Source: Epiperipatus broadwayi
Taxonomy: Eukaryota > Onychophora > Udeonychophora > Euonychophora > Peripatidae
Direction of reading: 5' to 3'
Assembly (NCBI GenBank): GCA_028023455.1
Contig: JAQFVV010012398.1
Location: 11,895,160 to 11,959,159 of the forward strand
Length of the DNA: 64,000 bases
Shown here: piece after piece, positions 49,190 to 61,779 of the stretch
Layout of the letters: the number at the start of each line of letters is the position of its first letter
Position numbering within the stretch: the stretch's first letter is position 1
The notes under the pieces: model-generated
Database searches by the model: none
Told to the model about the DNA's origin: nothing
The model's input: the letters and a program-made list of their open reading frames with translations, nothing else
Position numbers and translations under genes: made by a program

Positions 49190-50365
49190 TGAGGTGTGAC
49201 AATTTAATTCTTAGAATGGTTTTGTGATGTCACCGTGACCTGATTATTTCAAAATTACAAAAGTATTCGTGTTTGAACATGTTTAAGATAACTGTTGCAA
49301 ATGGCATATGGTGAAGACGCCAGAAGAAATTGAGTTTTGAGTGACATAAGAGATTCAAAGATGGGTGAGATGTGACAAATGATCCCAGAAGCACAACTAA
49401 GAGTGCAAATGCAATACAGTCCAATAGAAATTGTGTTTGAGTGACATAAGAGGTTCAAAGATGGGTGAGAAAATGTGTTAGATGATCCCAGAAGCACAAC
49501 TAAAAGTGCAAAATGCAATACAGTCTGACATGATTAAGTGTGAGATTGATAGCTGAATAATTGTAGATTAATCAAGAATCAATTAGGCTAATTTTAAATG
49601 AATTGGATATGAGAAAAATTTCTGCAAAGTTTGTGCCTGCAATCTTGACAAATGAATAGAAACAGTGTTGTTTTGATGATGCAACTGATCTTCTTCAAAT
49701 ATACATCTGCTTGCAAGAGTAATTATCAATGATGAAAGTCTGTGCTTCCAGTATGACCAGGAAACAAAACATCAGAATCATGCAATGAAAATCCTTGAAT
49801 TCAGCATGTTCTAAAAAGATATGCATATCATGCTTCCAGTTTAATATCGTGCTTGTGTTTCTTTGATTACAAGTGAATAGTCCACCAAAAATTTACTGAA
49901 CAGGAATAAATAATCAATCAACATTGCTATTTAAAAGTACTTCAGAGATTATGAGATTCTGTTTGAAGAACATTGGGGCCTGACAAGTGTATCATTCATC
50001 ATGACAATGCACTGAGTCATGGTGCACTCATTGTGAGAGATTTTTTGGTCAAAAAATTAATTACACAACTAGACCATAGTATCTATTTATCTGACTTATC
50101 CCTGTGATTTTTGATTATTCCCAAAATTAAAAACTGCTGAAAGAATGATTTTCTACTATAACTGATATCCAACAGAATTTGAGATAACTGAATCAATTTT
50201 GCTGAAAATCAGTACCAGATATAGTTCCTGAAATGGGAACGCTGTTTTAATCAGTATATAGATGCACAATGGTACTACATTGAAGGGCAACAGTAGCCAT
50301 TTATTTACATTCTCACATTTATATTTTATAAAGGTGCATTCCAATTATTAAATTGTCACACCTCT
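49190..50365 (+). mobile_element. Mariner transposon with degenerate transposase
   Basis: Both inverted ends share GAGGTGTGACAATTTAAT exactly (18 bp) and are flanked by TA (49188-49189, 50366-50367). The length of 1176 bp is close to the usual 1.3 kb. The interior is a mariner transposase with many frame changes on the + strand: LINDESLCFQYDQETKHQN near 49723-49775, a LVFL/FDYK-like segment near 49850, HHDNALSHGALIVRDFLVKK near 49999-50058 (the catalytic aspartate lies in HDN), and LSDLSPCDFWLFPKLK near 50090-50130. No complete open frame survives. An internal tandem duplication lies at 49329-49525. Open frames on the opposite strand here are shadows. Confidence 0.95.
49329..49525. repeat. 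100-bp tandem duplication inside mariner
   Basis: Two copies of about 95 bp (49329-49421 and 49430-49525) share GTGACATAAGAG, TTCAAAGATGGGTGAGA and GATCCCAGAAGCACAACTAA. They differ at several bases and indels, so the duplication is not very recent. Confidence 0.9.
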
Positions 50366-50367
50366 TA

Positions 50368-51140
50368 AATAAGACCTTAATCTGAGGGTTGCAGATTTTA
50401 TCAAAAAAAGCTGCAAAAATAAACTCAAATTTTTTAATTAGTAGATAATTAGATTTATTTTGGTATTTAAAGATTAGTCCGGACAACAAGATTGATTATG
50501 GATAACAGAGTTTTATCATATTGATTTTTCAAATAAACAACCCACTCAAACAATTATTGTCTCAATATTTTTCCCTCTTATTTATCTAAACTAACGTATG
50601 AAAACGGAATAATGACGTCCATTTAAAATAGTATTTACTTACAGACAACCGTAAAACAATAAACTTATTTTTTTAATAAAAAAAATATAGCCTTATAATA
50701 AATGTACCCCCCCCCCCCTTTTTTTTTTTTCCTAAATCAAACGAAAAGATAACAGAATTAAATATATCAGTATATATGCCACAAATACTCATTATTTTCA
50801 CAAGATTTTCTAGTATATTCCACACTCTCTATTTAAAAAATCATGATAAAAATTTTAGTTATCCTTAATCAATCTTGGTGTCCTGACTAATTCTTAAATA
50901 TCTTTATTTTTATATGTAGATACATTTTTTTTAAAAAAAATTAATGAGAAAATTTACATATTATCCTGGGGAATGAGCAGTTTATTAGTTTATCTTTATA
51001 ATGAGTAGCACTAGTACTAGTGCACTTGATAATTCTTCATTAAAAATTTAACCGTGAGATGGACAATTGGCTAATAATAACACAGTATATTAGTATAGAT
51101 GAGTCAGTCTAAGACAATGAGGACATCAAATAATCCAAAT
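50368..51140. other. AT-rich spacer with C12T12 run
   Basis: A run of 12 C followed directly by 12 T lies at 50707-50730. Nothing coding is recognised. Confidence 0.4.
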
Positions 51141-51144
51141 TGCA

Positions 51145-52790
51145 TATGATAGTGCCTTCATTTTCAAAACCAGATGACAACAGGCAGAAAATGTCATGTG
51201 AAAAATTCGTAAATGTTATCTTTCTTATTTGAAATATGAATTTGTACTTTTATATAATAATCCACTTATACCTTTATATAATAATCCATGTATATCAATT
51301 CATGTGTATAATTGTAAGAAGCAGTTGTCAGATCATTGTATGAGACCTGGAAAACTTAGTCAACATTAAATACTGCACATATTGAATTTAAGAGTAATAC
51401 AATTGAATTTTCTAAAAAGATTGAAGAATTAAAATGGCAAAATAAAATTTTTTTAAGACTTCTTTTGAAATTGCTTTATTAATTATTAAAACAAAAGAAA
51501 AAATATTATATATTTGACCAAGCTCTCGACTTACAAGCAGCAATAAAAAGTTGCTAAACTATCAATGGTTTTGAAATATGAAATCCCTTTAAAAAAATTA
51601 TATCTAATAACACAAAAGAAGAATAGCATTGCTGACAATATCTTTTCTACTTTATCATGAAGCAAGCAAAGTACTATATTTGCCATGCAACTAGATGAGT
51701 CAACTGCTAATATGAATGGTGCTAATTTAATGGTTTTAGTCAGATACTTGGAAAATTTTCAAATTCGTGAAGATCTGTTTTGTAGAAATCTTTCTGGTGC
51801 AACTAAAGAAAATACATATTTGAAAAAGTAACTACCTTTTTTTTTGTAGAAAATAAATTTGATGAGACAACTGATAATGTGAATGGTATAATTTAATGGT
51901 TTTTGACAGTTATCTGTATAATTTGAAATTTGTAGAAATCTTTCTGGTGCAACTAAAGAAAATATATATTTGAAAAAGTAAATAACTTTTTTTATAGAAA
52001 ATGAGTTGCATCAATGGAATTCTAGCGATGACTGGCAAGATTTATAAGAAAATGTAAAAAAGTTTGACAAAATTCAAACCCATGTTTATTGCATTATCAG
52101 AGAAAACTTAGTATTTCAATATATGGAAGAATTACTTAGTAAAGTGTTAGCAGAGTGTTTCCACAACAAATAATTACATAAAAAGTAATACCACTAATTC
52201 TAGACTCTTGAATTTTATGCCAAGAGATGGATTCTAGTTATGAGTTTTTTTTAATGTCACACTGAAATAAGCTGGCTATTCCACATTAAGATTCTAAAAA
52301 GAGTTTTAATATTAAAAGATAAATTACAAAATTTTTTTCTCTGTAAAAATATCATTAGCATTTCACTTTTTTGATCAAAGTAAGCAAATTGAATGTTTTT
52401 CTACAAGGAAAAAGTATCAATTTTTTTAACCCTAAATGGAAAATTGCTAGCATTTCAAAATAAAAGTTTCTACATAGGTAAAAATTTTAGGGATAATAGT
52501 TCAGAAATGTGAATTTCTTGAAGAAAATAACATTTTATTAACATCATAAAATAAAAGAAAAATCATTAATCACATTACAAATTTGATGAATTGTTTCATT
52601 TTTTTTTTTTTTGACAGTTTTATTCTAATTGGAGAATATAACTAGATAAGAATGTCATTTGTTTTATCTCTTCAATTTAGCAATCTCTCTTGGTTATTTA
52701 AAAAAGAACTGACTTGAGAGTAGATTTAATCCTTGAATTGGAATTTTGTAATAAGGATTTGTCAGCATTTTGGATCCAGTGACAAAAAAA
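51145..52790 (+). mobile_element. hAT transposase pseudogene, SCAND3/ZBED5-like
   Basis: Frames on the + strand give, in order: RKCYLSYLKYEFV (about 51200-51245); a BED-type zinc finger remnant KKQLSDHCMRPGKLSQH then TAHIEFKSNTIEF (about 51320-51410); a segment with FDQALDLQAAIKS (about 51515-51550); the substrate block YFICHAT/QLDESTANMNGANLMVF (about 51670-51740); RYLENFQIREDLFCRNLSGA; and then VLILKDKLQNFF with LAFHFFDQSK near 52300-52385, the usual REELQ-FF region. Stops are frequent, and two internal tandem duplications (51247-51293, 51694-52010) break it. Element termini were not found. Confidence 0.8.
51694..52010. repeat. Tandem duplication inside hAT pseudogene, unit about 165 bp
   Basis: The first unit starts at GATGAGTCAACTGCTAATAT (51694) and the second at GATGAGACAACTGATAATGT (51861). 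Both continue to GTAGAAATCTTTCTGGTGCA and TATTTGAAAAAGTAA. The second copy has a deletion. The duplication repeats the DES-T-N-N catalytic-region block. Confidence 0.9.
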
Positions 52791-54415
52791 AATATTCTTC
52801 ATTGGTAAACACAACCATAAATATTCTAATTCTATATGCACCCATGTATCTTTGTGAAACTGCATTGTTATTGCTATTATTAATTAAAAATAAATATAAT
52901 TTTGTTTACTAACTGAAACATTAAGGAAAAAATCTTAAGAATTGCTGTATCAAATATTTCACTTCATATTGATTTTTTGTGTAGCAATATGCATATGCAT
53001 ACTGAAACTGTGCATATATATACAAATATATATATGCTGGCTTCACTGTGAACTAGCTAAGACCCTAAGTCCAACCACAGTGAATGTATGTTCTGCTCTT
53101 AAAATAAATTATCATCTGCACGAATAGTTACATAAGTTAAAGAAGGAAAGTGTTTAAAAAAGAAATCAATGAAATAAAATATATAAAATTTAAATTTTTA
53201 TTTGTAACTATTTTTTAAAATATGGCAGAAATAGATAAGAAATTACCTTATTAAACAGAATCCATTAAAGAATGCAATTAATTTATGAAACCGTAAAACA
53301 TAACATGATCACTATCTTAATTTATGAAACATTTTAATTGAAAGAAAAATAGATAGCAGGGAAAAAGTTGAAACAATAGGCTACTAATAAGTAGTTTAAT
53401 TAAAAACAGAATTGAAAAGGGTATAAATAAAGAATTTTTCTTTTGTTCTGGGTCTTATGCTTTCTGTAGTCTTGCTGAAGAAGTGGTTTTTATTCAGAAT
53501 TTTCAGAAAGAAGTTGGCTGACAAATTTACAAGATAATTTACTGAGAAAGTTTGCTGTATTTTCTTCAAACCATAATCTTTTCTTTCTGTTCAGCATATA
53601 TGTCGATAAATCAAAAATGTGTTACTCTACAAAAATGTGAGAGTAATATTCTTTGCCTTTGCTCTCCTGCTTGTTCCTGAGACCAGAGTGTAGCCATGTG
53701 AGCCAGCCAGAGAACTACTATGCCTGGCCTACATTCATGACAAATGCCTACCTGTTTTAATTAATTCTTTCAATGGAGAATGTGAAATAAACATCAAGAC
53801 TCAAAAAGAACTACCATGCAACATTAACGGTTTCCATTTTTACACCAGCCTTCTAGTTACCGGTAACTATTCGATGATTTGAAATATGTTTTATATTTCC
53901 TCAATGTAAATTTAAATATCTGCTTTGTTATTTTATTTATATATTTTTTTTAAATCTATATGTTTGCATTTTTCTTTTCTCTTTTTAAAAATGTTGTAAT
54001 GGGTGGTGGTGTATTACATATAATGGTGGCAATAGATCTTATTAATTTAATTGAAAATGTGTCATTTAACTTTCCACCATTATGCACCTGTAATTAAGGA
54101 TTTATTTTATATAGATATTTTATTTAGAAAGAAAAGAAAGCAAATCACAGAAAGCACAAATCCCATTCTTATAATTAATATTTAATTGCTAAAGATTCTG
54201 TTAATAACTATAAAAGATTCTATTATAAAACTTCCAAGATTTTTAATTTAGTTTTATATATATAAAAAGAAGAGTAAAATCCCGATTGATGTTTTTTTTT
54301 TTTTTAGTCAATGAAGGGTTACGAATTTAAAATTCTATTTTAAAGAGCGTGAAATAAAATAAATGTTCGCATTTTTTTTTTTGTAATAAGAGAGAGAGAC
54401 ATTTGACAATATGTA
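52791..54415. other. AT-rich spacer with one GC-richer patch
   Basis: The patch at about 53640-53750 has noticeably higher G+C (GAGCCAGCCAGAGAACTAC) than its surroundings and may be an unrecognised repeat or exon fragment. A (GA)n stretch lies near 54391. Confidence 0.35.
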
Positions 54416-54777
54416 TACACCTTTACCCCACTTAGCGATTGTCTACTTAGCGATATTTCGCAATAGCGATCATCATCAATTTGTACCCACTACTTCGATG
54501 TACAATCGATTATTCGCTATAACGATCGGGGGAAAATTTTAAAAAAAATTTGGCAGCCATCTTGAATTTTGCATCACTGATGACATCAGAGATAGCTATA
54601 TTAAATTCATTTTACCCAAAAGCAAAAGTATATTATTGTAATACGTATACAGGTAATGACTTTGCTGTAATTGTATACACATAAAATACTTAAAATATCT
54701 ATAATTACTGAATCTATAATACTGTATCCATCTTATATAATAAATAACACAGCAAATGTTCATCCACTTTTTCTTTT

Positions 54778-55160
54778 AAAATACGTATATATGTTCTACA
54801 ATAATATCAACAAATTAAAAATCCTTCTCATTTTTCTTTTCAAAAACTTTATTTTTTTATCTCAATACTGAACATATACAGTATATATATTTATATAATA
54901 CAAAACTTCAATGTTGATTTGTAATTAAATAATGTAAAAGAAAGAGTAATAAAATATAGCAGTGGGAGAGAGATATCATTGAAAATGACTGTATGAAGAT
55001 AAATCAGTTGAAACAGAGTTTTGTATTATATAAATACTGTATATATAGTATACATATATGTTCAGTATTGAGATAAGAAAATAAAGTTTTTGAAAAGAAA
55101 AAGGAGAAGGATTTTTACTTTGTTGATAATACTGTATAAAATACTCCAATATATAAATAC
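54778..55160. repeat. Inverted repeat in the centre of pogo-like copy B
   Basis: About 110-bp arms (54800-54910 and 55022-55135) are reverse complements at roughly 90% by eye. They share TCTCAATACTGAACATATA, TTTCAAAAACTTTATTTT and AAAAATCCTTCTC. The spacer is about 110 bp. The arm nearer the long side is also present in the copy B to copy A alignment, so one arm may be ancestral and the other duplicated. Confidence 0.85.
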
Positions 55161-55490
55161 AGTACAAGACAAATAAAATACCATCATCACAAACTTTCAG
55201 GAAAACACTAAATATGAATATTAAACTGTGTGTGTGTGTGCTTCTTAAATACGATATATTATTTTTTAGAACACCTGGATAATTATGTAAAAATAGTTAT
55301 TGATTTTGTAACTTCGTTAATAAACATATTGTTTACACTCAAGATGATTCAAATCAAAAGAAAAACATTTTAAAACGCAAATGTCGAATTAGAAAAGTTT
55401 AAAAAGAAAAACAGGTTGCATTTAATTAATAATCTTTCTACTCGAACGGGGGGGGGGGGATTATTACATTACTAAAAATATACAGTTAAG

Positions 55491-55544
55491 AAAAATAAAC
55501 CTAGCTGTATGTTTTAGAAAAATAAACCTAGCTGTATGTTTTAG
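55491..55544. repeat. Perfect 27-bp tandem duplication
   Basis: The unit ending CCTAGCTGTATGTTTTAG is present twice exactly (55491-55517, 55518-55544) inside pogo-like copy B. Copy A has no such duplication at the matching place. Confidence 0.9.
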
Positions 55545-56164
55545 AAAATTAGAAGTTAGATTTTTTACTTTTAAAATAAGTTGATTTAATTTGGAATTTA
55601 TCATTAACTAAAATAAGTTTATTTTTTTAATAGAAATTTTTAAAAAAAAAACACTTCAGTATGGATTTTTTTTTCATTTCGATGAAAACTTCTGCAGAAG
55701 AATATAAAAACTTTTAAATTCAAATTTAGTTACACTTTCTCTTTCTTTTTGCTGTTATGTACTTTTTAAAGTGAAAATATGCATTTTTTTTCCTAGTGAT
55801 ATAAAACTTTTCTTTTTAGATACCGTATTTAGTCATCATTGTCATGAAAAAATCAAGAAAATCTTTGAGCTTGGAAATCAATGTGGATATTTTACAAAAC
55901 TGAAACCGACCAATTTTTTTCCCATAGACCCCCATTATAATTACATATTTTGTGTACGATATTCTTGCTTAACGATAAGTTTTGGAGGACCAATTGCCAT
56001 CGCTAAGTGGGGTTAAGGTGTATATATTAAAGTTTTATAATTACTGTTTGGCTTTATGGGTAGATAGGTTAAACTTCAACTAAATCAGTAAAATATCCGC
56101 CCGCTTGTGTTAGTGATCTAAATTTTATAAAAGGGAAAGTTATTATTATTTTTTTTTCATATGT

Positions 56165-56250
56165 TATAGCATTGGCCGGGACGCAAACCCACAACCGTCT
56201 GCAACCAACTATTTGCTTGCAAGGCGGTTGAGCGACGCGTGACAAGTTAC
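56165..56250 (-). repeat. tRNA-like SINE head
   Basis: On the minus strand: GCGTCGCTCAACCGCCTTGC, then GTGGGTTTGCGTCCCGGCC with a good B-box-like GGGTTTGCGTCCC. It is GC-rich compared with its surroundings. A tRNA-like 5' domain of a SINE is more likely than a real tRNA gene, since I cannot draw a full cloverleaf. Confidence 0.4.
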
Positions 56251-57224
56251 TATTATTTTTCTGTGGATTTTTTAGTGGTGGTTGAGTTTTCGTAATGTTT
56301 TATATATATAATTTGCAGAGAGTTTCTTTTTAAATTTACAGATCGTTTGACCGTATTTATGTTGTATTGCGCACTGGTGATCTGTGATGTCTCAGCATGC
56401 ATTCAGTGTTTTTCTTTTACCAAGTCTGCTTAGGCTAATATGGATCTTCATGAAAATAAATAAAAATTCTGGATCTCATATCTATTTCAGATATTTCAAT
56501 GTACATAACTGGACATAAGCAAGAAAACTCCGTATCTGAATCCGGTTTATGCGGTTAGCGAAAGGATTCTATTTTCCTCTAACCCAGATTAGAGACGGAG
56601 TGCTATCCAGTCTTATATTAGCCTCTTTGTTGCTTATTATGTCTCGGGACTTAGCTCACATTATGCTTTCGCTTTAGTGCACCATATTGCATATTTATAT
56701 TTACTTTGAAATCTGTCTCAAAATATTATTGAAATATTTCAATCATAGCTGGAAATTTCTGCTAGGGTCACTATTTCATTTTCTTTAGTCATTAGTAGAG
56801 GGCTGTGATTTAAATATGTCAAAAAAGTGTTTAGTTGGGTTTAACCATTTATTTATTACCATATGCTCTATCTATAGAGTTAATGAATTATGTCTCTCTC
56901 TTGAATTTTATGTAACCCATCCATTGGCTGGAGATATTTAAAAAAAAAAAAATTACTATATAAATTTTTGTCTATCATTATCATTACAAAAAAAGGGATT
57001 TTTCGTATATATCTGTCTATGGTTGTAGGATAATAGCCTGCAGCTCAATCAGTGAAACTTTGTAGAATCTTACTAGCATAACTAATAAAAGTTTTTTTTG
57101 TCTGTCATTCACTATCATTAAAACTCTGTATCATTGTTTGTTTGTTTTTATGTGACACACATATATAAATCTGGTCATTATATATATATATCTACTTGTT
57201 AAAATTCATTTTGTGGTCTTATCT
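56251..57224. other. Mixed-composition spacer
   Basis: The 56340-56700 part is less AT-rich (AACCCAGATTAGAGACGGAG) and may be a repeat I do not recognise. Confidence 0.35.
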
Positions 57225-57390
57225 CTCCTTGACCACCGGGCATACATTAGGAATAAATTCTAGTGAGGTTTGGGGAATAAGTTGCTTAGTAGCAATCTGG
57301 AGGAGTAGGTAAGATTCGAACCCTTCTACCTGCATCTCTAGGTTATGTTAAAGCAGCTCTACTTTTCATACCGTTACAATACATAACATT
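57225..57390 (-). repeat. tRNA-derived SINE-like element
   Basis: On the minus strand, GGGTTCGAATCTTACC (about 57310-57325) is a near-consensus B box. The upstream TAACGGTATGAAAAGTAGAG may hold a degraded A box. The tail after the B box is not simple sequence. Confidence 0.5.
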
Positions 57391-60300
57391 AAATTGTTGT
57401 TTAAATATCTTTTGATGTGTTATCACTTTTATTCTTTTATTAATGAGTTTTGTATTTTATATTTCATGTGCTGTGTAATTCTTTAAGTATTTTGCATTAT
57501 AATGAAAATATAAATAATAAAATTATATAATAATTAGCATATGCATCTATTAAGAATATTTTTTACTGGAGCCGCAAATGATTCTTGATTCTCTCAGGAG
57601 AATAATATAATTACATAATAAACAAATAAACACCAATAAAATTGTCACAAATTATTTAATCTGTTGCACTCTTTTAAGAAACAAATTTTGAAAAACATTA
57701 TTCTAGCAGTTTCCAAAAACAACAACAATCCTGATGCAGTTTAATTTTTTATTATTATTAATTGTAATATATTTTCTCTGCAAATATTAAAAAAAAATTA
57801 TTATTTTTTTTACTGTTTACTACTGACTACTTTGATTTCTTATATTATGGTTGCAGAGCATGACAAGTGAAATCATCGTTATGACATACCTCATAATCCT
57901 AACCATGATCTGAGAATTCAAGTACAAGTGGAGCTTGGAAATTTTTCAGATAAACTCAGTTTTTATTTTTCAATTAGTTAACCATTAAGTCATTTTCATC
58001 CTTTATTTGTAATGAGTACAGCCATTCTAATAACAGAATATAAAAGAAAAAAAGTTACATGTGAATTTTATAATGTCTCTTCAAACCAATCACATGCTGC
58101 TTCTTTGTTTATTTATTTGATGTATTGAGATGCTCTCTTTAAACTTCTACAGCAAATTACATTCTCAAAGATTTTAACTGTGGTTCCACTGTATTATACC
58201 ATCAACCATATCTTCTTGTTGAAAGTAATTAATATCGCACCTCTTTAAGCAGAATTGTCACTAGCATGCAGTTCACACTTAAGTTTATATAATTTTTTTT
58301 AAAGATAATCTATTAATTATTAGCTTCACAAGCAATTAATATTGCATCTTTTTAGTCTCTTCAAGAATCATATTCTTATTCACCATCGAATTTTTTTTAT
58401 TTAGAAATTCTCTTACTATTCATTTACTTCACATGCTCAATTCAATGAATATAGTTCCTAAATTATGTAATATCACATTAAAATAACTGAAGATATTGCC
58501 ATCGGATTTTTTTAAAATCTTATTGGAGCACATTTTTTCAGTGCTTTATATTAGTTACATTGATAGGTGAGCTATTATCGCACTTATGTATGAGCTTTTA
58601 CATGTAAATACTGTTACATATTCAACAAGGTGAAGAATATGTTTACGGGCTTTATGATCTTGCTATCACATTATAAAATATTTTTAAATCAAATTTTTCC
58701 AGCGTCTTTTATTTTATGGAACGAGAAACCATATCTTAAAAACATATTTAATTTAAATGAAAAATTTGTTACAGATGTGTTTTAAAACATGTATGTATGT
58801 ATATGTAGTTAAATAATAAGTTTAATATTTTACCAGTAAAAATGTATTGTTAGTGTCTGTAACAATCGATTAAACAGTAGCTTAAAAATAGGAAGTATAG
58901 AAATTATAAATCAGTACTATCTGTGTACGTTTTTTTTTCTGACCAATCTTAAACAATTGTATATTTTTGTTTCTTTAAATAGTTATTTAGCTAAACATCT
59001 GATTAATAGTATAAAATGTATGCAGATGCTAGAATAAAGAAATTGCATAGAAAACATTTTCCAATAATTACTAACTTTTGATAATATAATTTTTTTTAAT
59101 TGGTTATTCAAGATAATAACCAATATTAATAACTCAATCACTATAAGAAATAGTAAAGGTATATAGAGTTATGAAGAGAGACAGGAGAGATAGTGATTAA
59201 CACTTCCACTTGACATACCTGCAATCTAGAGTTTGAATCAGAACTGGTGAAACTAGGAAATTTGTTGAGGTTATAAGCACGTTTTTATTTTTTTTAACTT
59301 ACATATAGTCCTTTCATCTAGGCGATTAGTTATTGGTTAGCAAATTATATGAAAAGCTATTGTTTAAGTAAGTAAAGAATAAAATAGTAGTAATTAAAAA
59401 CATATAAATTTTCAACCAGTATTTGGTTTGTCTGATTATCTTGTTTACAGGTTTTTTTATAAAGATTTGCTGGAAATGTCTACTGCAGCTGGATATTTAT
59501 ACTGTTTATTTTTTCCCCTATAGAATTATAATTTTTTTTTTTAAAAAAAAAGATAATAATGCTGATTATAGAAAGAGAAAAGAAAAAGATATCATTGCAT
59601 AAAATGTTAATAAAATTGCACTGATGCCATTTAACTTTTCACCTGACTAATGATCTTTTCAAGTAGTGTGAGATTGATAATCTAGAAATTCAAATCAAAA
59701 TAATAGTGTCTGAATGTAAAGTAAAATAAGACTAACCATGATATCAGTTTCGTCTATATGGTGCAATCTGTAAGAGACTCACTTTATTTATATCACATTT
59801 TTTATTTATATAATCAAGCATTGATATTCCTCTGACCCACCCCGGTTAATCTGGGCTTCTTTTAATATCTACATATTAATAACTAGGTATGTATTTAGTG
59901 CCCAAAATCTGATCTTTAATCTAGTTTGATTATGGGAGAAGTATCTTCAAAGGAGAATTTAAATCTGCTTAGGATTTGAGAAAATTTCCAAGAGTGCTCT
60001 ACTTGATCAATTTGTAAAGATATGCTAACTACTACACCATAACATGCAAAACAATGATTTTCTATCACTTCTGCAATTGTTTATTTGGAAGCATTAGTAA
60101 TTAATTCATTTCATACTTTGAACCTTCATATAATGTATTGCAGATTTATACATCTGCATTTATAAATTATTTAGTTGAGAGCAATTCTATTCTCTAATGA
60201 TTAATTTGTTTTTTTTTTTAATGTAATCAATATAAGAGAAGGTTTATATTGCTTCAAATTAATATCCTTCCAATAGAAATCAAGTCATAATTGATTGTAG

Positions 60301-61779
60301 TGAAATATAACTGTAAACATTTAAATTTCAGTAAGCTTTTTTTTTTTTTGTTGCTTCTTCAAATTTGAAGTGCTGTTGGATAATGATTTTTTTCTAATTT
60401 CTAGTTCTGATGATATCTAGTTCTGATAATATGTTGAACTTTAGTTTGTGAATATGCATTATATAGATTGGTAATATTGTATATTAATGATATAACTGAT
60501 TATAGATAGATTATCATTCATGCAGATATTAAATTTCCAAAAATATAATATGTAATTTTATATGTGTTGTTAACTGTGAAAATTTCTTATAAGTTTTCTA
60601 CAGTTTAGCATAAGAAATTAATACATTTATAGAAGTTAGACAAAATAATAAGAACATCTGTCAAATTTTCATTATATTTGATGTTATATTTTGTAGGAGC
60701 CTAAGGAAATGGTATGAATTTGATATGTAGGAATATGTGATTTTTGAAATATTGGATTAGATTTAACAAAAGGGATCAAGGACATTGCATTCAAAATTCC
60801 TGGATTGTTTGATGCTTCAAGATTGGTAATGCTTGAATAATAATTTGTGTGTACTAGAATATAACTTATCTGAAACAAATCAATTCTTTCTTGAGAGGAA
60901 CTGATGAATTTCATGTAGATTTAAAGCCAGTAAAATGCAAAACCATATATCTCCATATTTTTTAAAATAATTTGTTGTGAAATTCACAAATACAATATTT
61001 ATGACCAAGTTGCTATTTCCAACCCATAGATGGCATGAGCCTATAAATTGTAGAATAAATAAATAGAAGCTTATTAGATGATTGAATGAATCTTTATATA
61101 TATACTTTTCCCAACTAATTTGAAGATTTACATTTGGTTGTCATAAAAACAAGAATCTCAACTACAGTATCTTTTGCAGAAATTTCTGCAATTGAGTAAC
61201 ATGCTGTCAATGCAAATTTTAACCTTGAATTGAATCTTTTCAAAGCCATATTTTATTTTGTTCTAAATCATTTCTTTGTGTAAATGCATTGTGAATATAT
61301 TGGTACAAACATTGTTTATAGGCAATACTATTATATTCCAAAATATTAATGATTTTAGGAATATTGAGGATGGTAATCCCTGATTTCCCATGGCTTCCTT
61401 ATTCACTAGATTTTTTAATAACTGAGAAGTCAATAATTTTTTAAACATTTTAGTTTTTTTCTCTCCTAGGAATGGCCTAATATTTCTCTAAATATTATTC
61501 AAATGGTGTATAATTTTATGACACAGAGAATTCAGTTATTCACCAAAAAAAAAAAAAAAAAAGCATCATATTAATAAAAGTATTTTGCATTTCTATTATT
61601 TTGTAAAAGCATTTTTTTTTCTGTTTTATTTATAGCATAATATAATTATATATTACGTAAATTAAATTTAAATGTATTGCTCATTTTTATATTTGCTTTT
61701 TTTATTATATGGTGTGGCTTTTTTTTTTTATATGTGATCCTGACAATTGTAAAAGACACCCCATAAGTGAAACTACTTT
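57391..61779. other. AT-rich spacer, no firm genes apart from the tRNA-like remnant
   Basis: On the minus strand, frames at 60684-60914 (LEASNNPGILNAMSLIPFVK) and 61263-61448 (GNQGLPSSIFLKSLIFWN) look more protein-like than the AT-rich background. They might be pieces of an old element, but I recognise no family. Long A and T runs are common (for example 61543-61561). Confidence 0.35.
59185..59290 (+). repeat. tRNA-like SINE remnant
   Basis: GATAGTGATTAACACTTCC is followed about 35 nt later by GAGTTTGAATCAGAAC, spaced like A and B boxes. The B box is imperfect. Confidence 0.4.

Larger units (their letters stand above)
54418..56020 (-). mobile_element. Pogo/Tigger-like non-autonomous element, copy B
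   Basis: Flanked by TA (54416-54417, 56021-56022). The ends are CACCTTTACCCCACTTAGCG and, inverted, CACCTTAACCCCACTTAGCG. It is the reverse-orientation homologue of 43330-44675. The left end carries repeated AGCGAT motifs (near 54433, 54449, 54465). It is about 260 bp longer than copy A because its centre holds a larger inverted repeat (54778-55160). No transposase is present; the 81-codon frame at 55771-56016 is open but matches a non-coding end of copy A. The family assignment to pogo is inferred from the TA target and the terminal sequence style. Confidence 0.85.

Noticed and set aside
49230-49518. Two overlapping minus-strand open frames
   Set aside because: They are shadows of the mariner transposase region on the + strand, duplicated by the internal tandem repeat.
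55771-56016. 81-codon open frame as a gene
   Set aside because: It lies in the subterminal region of the pogo-like element and runs into the inverted repeat; the corresponding part of copy A is read differently.
56165-56250. Functional tRNA gene
   Set aside because: A B-box-like sequence is present but I cannot form a full cloverleaf with paired acceptor and anticodon stems.
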